Shown here: positions 56,769 to 64,000 of the stretch, in pieces
How positions within the stretch are numbered: position 1 is the first letter of the stretch
How the letters are laid out: the number at the start of each line of letters is the position of its first letter
From: Corythucha ciliata
Taxonomy: Eukaryota > Arthropoda > Insecta > Hemiptera > Tingidae
Reading direction: 5' to 3'
Length of the DNA: 64,000 nt
Assembly (NCBI GenBank): GCA_038030265.1
Contig: CM075942.1
Location: forward strand, 64,546,926-64,610,925
Program-made: the position numbers and the translations under genes
Notes under the pieces: generated by a model
Told to the model about the DNA's origin: nothing
The model's database searches: none
The model's input: only the letters and a program-made list of their open reading frames with translations

Positions 56769-56793
56769 GTCTTAGTTTTCCTCGTCGTCCACT

Positions 56794-57078
56794 TGTTATA
56801 TCTCACGAAATAAGTAAGATTGCCAATTAAAGCCCCGTTCACACGATGCAATGTTTTTAGCTATATGCACGCTGGTATTTTAAAAACATCCGGTCACTGC
56901 CAAGGAACATATGTTTTTAAAAAACCAGCATGCAATATAGCTTTAAACATTGCATCGTGTGAACAGGGCTTAAGAATTAGGTTGACTTTTTATCGTTTAT
57001 TGAACAACTGAATAATATGTTTTCTTTTTAAAATAAAAATGAACTTGTCGCATTGGTTACATTTGTTTGGATACGACA
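56794..57078 (-). repeat. Gypsy-2 5' LTR with MITE-B
   Basis: About 142 bp of LTR sequence split at TAA (56,828) by a 140 bp MITE. It matches the 3' LTR except for one substitution (G/C near the TGTC end) and a 9 bp gap near AATAAT. On the gag side it is followed by a leader containing TGGACGACGAGG, a possible primer site. Confidence 0.9.
56831..56970. mobile_element. MITE-B: 140 bp, TAA duplication, in the 5' LTR
   Basis: Ends AGCCCCGTTCACACGATGCA and the inverted counterpart (TGCATCGTGTGAACAGGGCT), flanked by TAA (56,828-56,830; 56,971-56,973). The 3' LTR lacks it, giving an empty site. It is not related in sequence to MITE-A but shares the TAA target, as expected for Harbinger-type MITEs. 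Confidence 0.92.
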
Positions 57079-57349
57079 GCATCGAATCTTGGTGTTATTC
57101 GGTTTGTGTTCAAAATTCCTCGGTCTTACAAATCGAAAACTCGTTCTAACTATGACGAACGTACGCGCTAAAATCTTGATAGCGGCCGTGGCTAGCGACG
57201 ACAATAAAACTACCGTCTTTTGCATAAAACGATTTCAACTTCTCGGCGGTCAAACGGTCTACTTATTTCCGCCAGACAAGCAGGCCATCGGAAAACACTA
57301 ACAACTCGCAAAACATCCGATCATCAAGAGCGCATTTAAATCAATCAAA

Positions 57350-58170
57350 ATGAGAGGACAATTCCGAAACCTGACCATAACGCTTTCAGAAGACCTCCAA
57401 TCAACCTATCTTGACGAGGAAGGAAATCCCCGTTTCGAAGAAGAGTACCTTGAAGAACTATCAGACAATTTGAAACTTGAAGACATCAACAGAGTCCACC
57501 CACCAAACACAAAAACGAGTCGCCAACTGAACTTAAATCATCACAACCGGTAACAAAGGACCTCGTTCTGAGCAAATTCAACGGGAAAAACCTGAACGCT
57601 ACAACCTGGATCACAACGCTGGAGATGGAGTGCGTACGCCTTGACATCCCTAAGGAACGCTATTGCGAAGTCAAACGCCTGTTCATCGAAGGACCTGTAA
57701 ACGACTGGTACACCGCAAATCGGGTACTCCTAGAAGACGCGCCCTGGAAAACCTGGAAACAATCGTTTCTCGACAATTTCTCCAACAAAGGTTGGTCAAA
57801 TGTAAATTATGCTTATAATTTTAAATTCATTAAGGGTTCCGTTTCTGACTACGCGTTAAAGAAACTTAGTTTGCTGGTCGATGTTGACCCTACATTAAGT
57901 GAAATTACTCGCGTGTGCTTCATTGTAGTGGGGCTCCCGCTGTCTATTCAGAGTAGTTAGAACAGGGAAGAAATAACAACCGTTAACAAATTAATGATAA
58001 AACTAAATCAACTAGATAGAGCTGTTCTACCAAAACCACATAATAATATTACAATTAGCAATAATAAAAATTCATTTTTCTCAAAACCTGGCTTCACTGA
58101 ACGAAAAACCCTGCTCTTATTGCGAGAAAATAGGCAAACCCGGTAGAATGCACCCTGAGTCGGTGTGCCG
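57350..58170 (+). pseudogene. Gypsy-3 gag, frame-broken
   Basis: Starts MRGQFRNLTITLSEDLQS at 57,350. The frame changes near 57,510, and from about 57,550 it reads LVLSKFNGKNLNATTWITTL, ERYCEVKRLFIEGPVNDWY and FLDNFSNKGWSNVNYAY, a gag core pattern. A stop at 57,958-57,960 interrupts it, and the same frame continues after the stop. A knuckle-like region CSYCEKIGKPGRMHPESVC lies at 58,112-58,168 in another frame. Its spacing differs from the usual CX2CX4HX4C, so the RNA-binding role is an inference from position and Cys/His content. Confidence 0.7.
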
Positions 58171-58259
58171 TACGAAGAAATTCTCCAGTAACCCTTCTAA
58201 CACTACTAACGAAAAAATTTTTAAATAGCCAACAACACCGAACTCGAAGAACTGATGAA

Positions 58260-61200
58260 CAGCGAAGTAGAATCAAAAAACTAAATTTACCTCCTCTCAT
58301 CACGCTGAAAGTCAATGTAGAAGACACACTCGCCACGGGCCTTTATGACCCCGGGGCAAACATTACAATGTTACCCCTACACTTTTTCAAAACGTTAAAT
58401 ACTAACATGTATACCATCGCACGGTTGATGATAGAGTTGGCCGCATAACCGTTGACCGCCTAACAAGCTCCTTCTCCGATGCTCGTCCATGCCAAGTATG
58501 CAATCTTGGGTCGCAAGATACGCTTAGCCACTTGATTGTGTTTCGAGCTAAGCGGAGAAGTTATCTTGGTCATGCAACACTAACGGTGGAAGAACTCCTC
58601 ACAGTATGCTCCTTGGCATTCCCCTCGAGGTTACTGGGATTTTTGAGAAGTGTCCTCCCCATAAGGATGTGCGCGCTGAGTGACGGTTCAATTTTTTGAC
58701 AGCTGGTCTAGTGATTTTTTCTTTATATGTCTGATAAGTAGCTGATTTATTTTATTTACTTTTATTTAATACTTTTAATACACGATGTACTGTTTGCCAA
58801 CTTTGTAACGGCCCTTGGCTTTATACAATAAAAATATTCATTCATTCAACATGTATACCACGAAACCCTTGACTTTCAGAACGATGAGTGGAGTAGATAA
58901 AATTAAAGGTGTAGCATACGTAAAAATAAAAATATTCAATATAGAAAAAAAACACGAGTTTTTGTAATAGACAATACGGACTTTAAATACGACATCCTAA
59001 TTGGCCTAGATACTATAAAAGATTACAAGTTATGCCAAAATCATGAATTAAAAATCACCCAGGCTAACACGGAACAAAAAAAGTACACCAACCACAACGG
59101 TGAACACATTCAAATAAATTGGAACGAACATATTCCTATCGAGCAGTTTGAAATAAAAACGGCTCATTTAGATGCTGAAAAAAAAACAACATATTTATGA
59201 CTTAATTGACAAACACGGCACGCTATTCGCAAAAAACCAATACGATATAGGCACAGTGCAAAAACACGAAGCACATATAAAACTGGTGGAAGACAAATAC
59301 ATAGCGAAAAAACCCTATAGGTGCTCTTATGATGACCAGAAGGAAATTGAAAAACGGATTGGTGAGCTTTTAAACCATGGCATCATAGAGGAATCATGTT
59401 CACCATTCGCCGCACCGGTCACGCTGGCGTACAAAAAAACAGGTGAAAGTAATAAAAAAGAAAAAACAAGATTATGCGTGGACTTCAGGGAACTAAACAA
59501 ACTTCTGGTTCCTGAGAGCCAGCCGTTTCCGCTCATTGATGACATTATAGCCAAAACCCGAGATTGCAGATGGTTTTCCGCCTTAGATATTAACATGGCC
59601 TTCTGGACCATACCTATACGTACCAAAGGTCGATATAAAACGGGATTTATTACCCAACACGGGCACTGGCAGTGGGTCACCGTGCCGTTTGGCTTAAAAA
59701 CATCACCCGCAATTTTCCAAAGAATCCTCTCGGGTATCATCCGACGGAATGGGCTAGGTGACTTCTGTTGTAACTTCATAGACGACATACTCATCTTCTC
59801 TAAAACTTTTGAACAACACATCCGACATCTCGAGGCTTTAATGGAGGCAATCAAAAAGGAGGGATTCAAACTAAAGTTCATCAAATGCAATTTTGCCACT
59901 AATTCCATCCAATATTTGGGTCACGTCATAGAAAACAACGCAGTCAGACCTCTCAACGATAATTTAATAGCTATTAAAAACTTCCCTACGCCAAAAGATC
60001 AAAAAAATATTCGTCAGTTTCTGGGTAAAATAAACTTCTTCCATAAATACATCCAAAACGCAGCAAAAACACTTGACATTTTTCACAATCTTCTTCGAAA
60101 AGACGTCAAATTCGCATGGACGCAACAATGCCAGGAAGCTTTTGAGCGAATCAAAACTTACCTAACATCCTTCCCCGTGCTAGCCATTTTTGACCGAAAC
60201 TTACCGATCGTAATTTATACTGATGCGAGCATAGAAGGTATGTCAACCCGACGGAGTTGAAAAACCCGTTGCTTACTTCTCCAAGAAGCTCATCGAGAGC
60301 CAAAAGAGACAAAAAGCTATCTACTTGGAGAGTTTAGCGATTAAAAAAGCCGTGAAATACTGGCGGTACTGGTTGATAGGCCGCCAATTTAAAATTATTA
60401 CCGATCATAAACCTCTGGGAAATCTCAAATTGAAAGCAAGGACAGATGAGGAGCTAGGCGATCTCGCAAACTATCTCTTACAGTATGATTTCGACATAAT
60501 CTACAGATCGGGATCCGCAAATGCAGAAGCGGACTGCCTATCGAGAAACCCAGTACTCGCAAGTGACTACAACACAGATGACCACGAACCACTACGCACA
60601 GCTAATTTGCTCGAGTTAGAGGAAATTCGGGATAGCCAGAAGAACATCACTAAGGGAAAACGCGATATTTTAAAACACGGAATAATCTTGCGGAAAACTA
60701 CGGCTAGAGAACAAATAATAATCGATAAGGAATACGGCTTAAAACTCGTTTAAAAAGTACATCTAAAATACGGCCACGTAGGGCCGAAACACATTATAAA
60801 TACAATCAAAAATTATTACTACTTCCACAATATGTACAAAGAAATTCAACACTTCTGTTCCACATGCACAATTTGCCTCAAAAATAAATATAGACGCACT
60901 AAACCCACAGGTTTCTTAGGCCACTTGGGTCCAGCCAGTGAACCCTTTCAAATAATGTCCATCGACACGATAGGGGGATTTGGAGGAAACAAATCAACAA
61001 AAAGGTATCTCCACCTCCTAGTAGACCACTTCACTCGCTTCGCATTTATATCAACGTCACCAAACCAAACTACTAACGAATTCATAAAAATAATTAAAAA
61101 AGTGCAGAGCGACCATCAAATCGGCACGTTGCTCACAGACCAGTATGCAGGCCTGAGCGCGAAAGACTTCACGAGATATCTTCAAGAAAACAATATAAAT

Positions 61201-61767
61201 CATGTCTACACGGCCATCGATCACCCAGCCTCCAACGGACTGAACGAAAGGCTGAATCAAACGCTTGTCAATAGAATAAGATGCAGAATATACGAAACAA
61301 AACGAAAAATTGCATGGACCTCAGTAGCTAGGCAGTGCGCTGAGGAATATAACAATACAATACACAGCGTCACCCAATACACCCCAAATTACTTGATGAA
61401 CGGTGTTCCACCACATGCAGCACCTAAAGAGTTTCTCGAAATCCCAAATTACCAGCGGGACGCAAAATTAGCCTTCCAGAATTCGGTAAAAGCCCACGAC
61501 GAAAACAAGAGACGATACGACTCCAAAAGAAAAAACGTTTCACTCACAATAGGAGACAACGTGTACGTAGAGAACGGGAACAGACTGAACCGTAAAAAGC
61601 TAGGCGAAATACGATTGGGTCCGTTTCCCATCGTGAACAAGTTATCTAACTCGGTGTACCAGGTCAACGTAGGCTACAACGGTACCGACGATAAACGCTT
61701 GTACCACATAAGTAAGATCATCAGGGTAAACAATCAAAGGTCGAACACACCCAACAACCACAGCTAA
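58260..61767 (+). pseudogene. Gypsy-3 pol: protease, RT, RNase H, integrase
   Basis: The protease active site reads GLYDPGANITML (Pro where Thr/Ser is expected) and is followed by a non-LTR insertion. ILIGLDTIKDY resumes near 59,009. RT is open from 59,172 to 60,260: RCSYDDQKEIEKRIGELL, TRLCVDFRELNKLLVPES, PFGLKTSPAIFQR, active site NFIDDILIFSK. RNase H begins VIYTDASIEG, loses a short piece with a frame change near 60,250, and continues VEKPVAYFSKKLIESQ and ITDHKPLGNL. A TAA at 60,751-60,753 stops the frame, but the same frame then carries the integrase: HLKYGH and CSTC of the zinc finger, SIDTIGGF, LLTDQYAGL, NGLNERLNQ (D, D, E intact). A GPF-type module (RLGPFPIVNKLSNSVYQV) ends near 61,680; the stop is at 61,765-61,767. 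Confidence 0.88.
58417..58847 (+). mobile_element. 5'-truncated non-LTR insertion with 13 bp target duplication
   Basis: AACATGTATACCA is present at both edges (58,404-58,416 and 58,848-58,860). The 431 bp insert shows CNLGSQDTLSHLIVFRAKR in one frame, a C-terminal Cys-type motif of CR1-like or related non-LTR proteins, then a UTR. It ends AATAAAAATATTCATTCATTC, that is, an (ATTC)n-type tail. It lies within the protease region of Gypsy-3, so it is younger than Gypsy-3. Confidence 0.88.
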
Positions 61768-61837
61768 TCTAAATTTCGATCACGATTGGTGTTCGTGATT
61801 TCTGCATACGAAAGAAATCAAAGTTATCGTAGAAATT

Positions 61838-62173
61838 AGAAGCGTGCAGCTTATCTTTCGGAAGGCATAGAATACGTAGTTTTGTATGGTGATGAGGTGA
61901 TTTTTTATTATTTGTGAGTCTTCTCGTTCACTCAAGGTAATTTAACATATCATGGGAGAACTCCGAGTCCACGGCTGAACTTGGGTCGAACCCTCCGACG
62001 AGGGCCCTCAGCTCACCGAGCCTCTCCTTCACTTCAGCTATCATCTAGAAGTTAAAAATGTATTAATTTAATTCTACAACTAGCTTACAATAAACCATAA
62101 AAGCATTTCTCAAAGAGAAAACACTGAATTGATAACACGAATGCCTTCCGAAAGATAAGCCGCACGCTTCTAA
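61838..62173. mobile_element. Inverted-repeat element with an exon-like ORF
   Basis: TTAGAAGCGTGCAGCTTATC with the following TTTCGGAAGGCAT at the left has its inverted counterpart at 62,141-62,174 with one or two mismatches. The 336 bp between includes a minus-strand exon-like ORF. It is probably a deleted DNA transposon that kept the last exon of a gene. It lies just downstream of Gypsy-3. Confidence 0.65.
61928..62044 (-). CDS. 38-codon exon-like ORF in inverted-repeat element
   Basis: It begins ATGATAGCTGAAGTGAAGG directly after an acceptor-like TTTTTAACTTCTAG and ends in TGA at 61,928-61,930. The peptide (MIAEVKERLGELRALVGGFD, then PSSAVDSEF and SHDMLNYLE) is amphipathic, with a balanced composition unlike the surrounding AT-rich sequence. 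It looks like the C-terminal exon of a transposon protein, but I do not recognise the family. Confidence 0.4.
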   Translation of the reverse strand: MIAEVKERLGELRALVGGFDPSSAVDSEFSHDMLNYLE

Positions 62174-62219
62174 TTGTCTACAATACTACCTTATTGCTAG
62201 GGCATTTGTAAATCACTCT

Positions 62220-62505
62220 CGAAGCAAATTAGCACGAAAAGTGCTAATTCACGACTGATTAGCAGCTAAAATTGGGACTAACAATAATCCACGGTAAAAA
62301 TTGAGAAATCATTGAATTGAGAAAAATTGCTAATTTGCTAATGAAATTTAAAAAGCGATAATTAGCAGCTGGAATAAGCGAAATCCTTATAAAATGACAC
62401 AAATGAAACGATTCACTATAATTAACTCGCGACTAAAATTGAGAAACTCGACAATTAATGGATGAAATTTGGAAGAACGCTGATTCTCTGCTCAAATTTA
62501 GGATG
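62220..62505 (-). repeat. F1 array, reverse orientation
   Basis: Units such as 'gctaattagcagctaaaatt' with 'gagaaaa'. At about 62,510-62,530 the orientation switches to forward units. Confidence 0.7.
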
Positions 62506-62529
62506 TTTTTGTTTACCATACGCTATGTA

Positions 62530-63170
62530 TTACCGGTTTTTCTCAGTTCTAGCCGCGAATTAGTGGAGTTTTACACCCACAGCCATAAATTGGCGTTTTT
62601 TTCTCATTTTTCACCGTGAATTAGTAATTTTTTTCCATTTTCCGTAGCCGTATTTTTTTCCATAGCCGTGAATTAGGACTTTTCCCCCAATTATTAGAGA
62701 TTTTTCATAATTTTAGAAGCGTAGTAGTGTTTCTAACCCGTGAATTAGCGAATTTATCATTTATAGCCACGAGTTTGCGTTTTCCGCAATTTTAACTGCA
62801 AATTGTGGCGATTTTTTCCATTTTTAGCAACTAATGAGCATCTTTTCTCAATTTAGGCTGAAAATGAGCTTTTCTCTTAATTTTAGCCAGGCTAATTATT
62901 AATTTTCCCAATATTAGCTGCAAATAAGCTCTGGGGGCCTGTTCTGTAAGATTTATCTGTGTTCCTAGGAATATCCTTTTCCACCCGTCCGCCAAGAATT
63001 AAGTCACATGTTGATTGGGAGGACGGGTGGAGAGAGACAGTGATAGTGACAGTTAAAAGTTATAGAACAGGCTCCCTGTTCTTTTTACATTTTTTTAGCA
63101 CCGTATTAGCAATTTTGCTTTACTTTCAACTATAGATTAGCGCTTCGTCTCAGTTCTAGCTCAGACTCAT
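62530..63170 (+). repeat. F1 array, forward orientation (contains MITE-C copy 2)
   Basis: Units 'tttttctcaattttagccg' plus 'cgaattag' continue on both sides of the MITE at 62,934-63,075, so the MITE landed in an existing array. Together with the previous block this forms an inverted pair of arrays. Confidence 0.75.
62934..63075. mobile_element. MITE-C copy 2, CTG target duplication
   Basis: Ends GGGGCCTGTTCTGTAAG and TTATAGAACAGGCTCC, flanked by CTG on both sides (62,931-62,933; 63,076-63,078). Internally it matches copy 1 (14,692-14,831), including 'cctaggaatatccttttcca' and 'gaggacgggtgga'. It is inserted in an F1 array. Confidence 0.9.
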
Positions 63171-63339
63171 TCAAACTCCAAATTGCGTCATTTTGGCTCT
63201 CACCACCACCAGTTTTGAGGATTCGGCTCGTTTAAATTCCAATTTTAGTGAGTTTTGTTCAGTTAACGAAATGACGTCTGGCGATTCGCGCTCCAACAAT
63301 GGTGATACTGAATTTACGAACCTCGAATTAGCGCCCTAA

Positions 63340-64000
63340 ATATGCCTGAATATTTCTTGCCCTGAAAATGACCATAACTGGCCACTCGTGGGTAGAAAAT
63401 GGCTGATCATTCAATGCCTGCTGTAAAAATGGCCAAACTGAAAATTCCAGCTATAAAAACGACAAAAATGACCGTTAGGACCCTAAAATGGCAAAACTGG
63501 CTATTGTTGCCCTGAAAATTTCATCCTGGCTATATAATATTCACTCCTTATACATACAAATGACCTACCAATTTCTTCGTTCGAAAATCTGCCTACAAAA
63601 CTGGCCCTTCGAAATAAACCTACAAATTGTATGACGGACAATTTGCACCATAAAAATGGCAAAACTGACTGTTTGCGTCTAAAAAATGGTTAAATGACCG
63701 ATTAGGGCCTTCATAATGGCCCGAGTTCCTACTCCAGACTAAAAAGACGGATTCTTGCGCCCAGAAAATTTCACACTGACTAATCACGCCCGCTAAAATG
63801 ACCATACTGGTAATTTGCGCAGTGAAAATTGCCAAACTGCGGCTATTCACGCTTGAGAATTGGTGAAACGGCGACCCTACGTGGTCTACGATTCACGCTT
63901 GAACTTGTGCTGAAAATTGCTTGACTGACTAACCACTTGTATTGCAAAATGGACCGTTCGTGCCCGGGAAATTGCGAAACTTACCATTCGTGATTCAAAA
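63340..64000 (-). repeat. F2 diverged tandem array, reverse orientation
   Basis: Units 'gccctgaaaatggc' plus 'caaaactgaccattcg', as at 27,925-28,825; it runs to the window edge. Confidence 0.75.

Larger units (their letters stand above)
52134..57078 (-). mobile_element. Gypsy-2: complete Mag-like Ty3/Gypsy element with short LTRs and target duplication
   Basis: In minus orientation both LTRs begin TGTC(G/C)TATCC and end ATATAACA, and the element is flanked by GCATC on both sides (52,129-52,133; 57,079-57,083, plus strand). Without their MITEs the LTRs are about 142 and 151 bp and differ by one substitution and one 9 bp gap. That indicates a fairly young insertion. gag and pol lie in one frame separated by TGA. 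It sits inside the 5' LTR/leader of Gypsy-3. It has two in-frame stops and two frame breaks in pol. Confidence 0.92.
51960..61770 (+). mobile_element. Gypsy-3: plus-strand Ty3/Gypsy retrotransposon, interrupted twice
   Basis: The 5' LTR region (from about 51,960, with AATAAAAGCTTGAGC at 52,116-52,130) is interrupted at 52,133 by Gypsy-2 and resumes at 57,079/57,084. A candidate primer site TGGTGTTATTCGG (about 57,091-57,103) and gag, protease, RT, RNase H and integrase follow to 61,767. A second insertion (58,417-58,847) splits the protease. I found no 3' LTR downstream. RT and integrase style place it in Ty3/Gypsy; the lineage is uncertain, possibly Mdg3-like. Confidence 0.8.

Noticed and set aside
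61057..61260. Minus-strand ORFs within Gypsy-3 pol
   Set aside because: Antisense shadows of the integrase and RT frames.
61768..62200. 3' LTR of Gypsy-3
   Set aside because: The sequence does not match the 5' LTR region at 51,960-52,133 or 57,084 onwards; the repeated ends here are inverted, not direct.

Overview
This is eukaryotic DNA, most likely from an arthropod (probably an insect; the species cannot be told from sequence alone). The evidence is a spliced PIF/Harbinger transposase and Myb-like gene, several Ty3/Gypsy retrotransposons, APE-type non-LTR retrotransposons, tRNA-derived SINE-like units and many MITEs. I recognise no host gene. Nearly everything identifiable is mobile DNA at different stages of decay, set among diverged tandem arrays with a unit of about 30 bp.

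0-22 kb: a decayed non-LTR retrotransposon is split in two (RT part 378-1145, RNase H and 3' tail 3000-4022) by a 1.7 kb array. The rest is arrays of four unit families (called F1 to F4 here), a 1.15 kb composite repeat (13,260-14,415), a 140 bp MITE with a CAG target duplication (14,692-14,831) and a hAT-like tip. Stretches of 1-3.8 kb hold nothing I recognise.

22-38 kb: a non-LTR element has an intact ORF1 (DUF4780-type) overlapping a broken ORF2 (endonuclease and RT, truncated before RNase H). Then come a tRNA-headed SINE-like unit, a minus-strand Gypsy gag-protease relic, two further copies of the composite repeat (one carrying a 0.67 kb insertion), a 1.35 kb foldback built of about 143 bp units, an R1-like RT relic, and a second tRNA-headed unit.

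38-49.5 kb: nested block 1. A minus-strand Mag-like Gypsy element (Gypsy-1; leader near 48.3 kb, decayed pol down to 38.3 kb) is split at gag codon 15 by a 6.5 kb PIF/Harbinger transposon (41,649-48,177). The Harbinger has terminal inverted repeats, a 5-exon Myb-like gene and a transposase gene facing each other, a THAP-domain relic, and three younger palindromic elements inside it. A 0.8 kb inverted-repeat element abuts the TATA box of the Gypsy-1 LTR.

51.9-61.8 kb: nested block 2. Plus-strand Gypsy-3 has taken into its 5' LTR/leader a complete minus-strand Gypsy-2 (52,134-57,078; short near-identical LTRs, 5 bp GCATC duplication). Each Gypsy-2 LTR carries a different MITE with TAA duplications. 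Gypsy-3 also has a 431 bp 5'-truncated non-LTR insertion in its protease, flanked by a 13 bp duplication.

61.8-64 kb: an inverted-repeat element with an exon-like 38-codon ORF, F1 arrays that change orientation, a second copy of the CWG-duplicating MITE, and an F2 array at the end. The window is mainly a stratified record of transposition; insertion boundaries and target duplications allow much of the order of events to be read.
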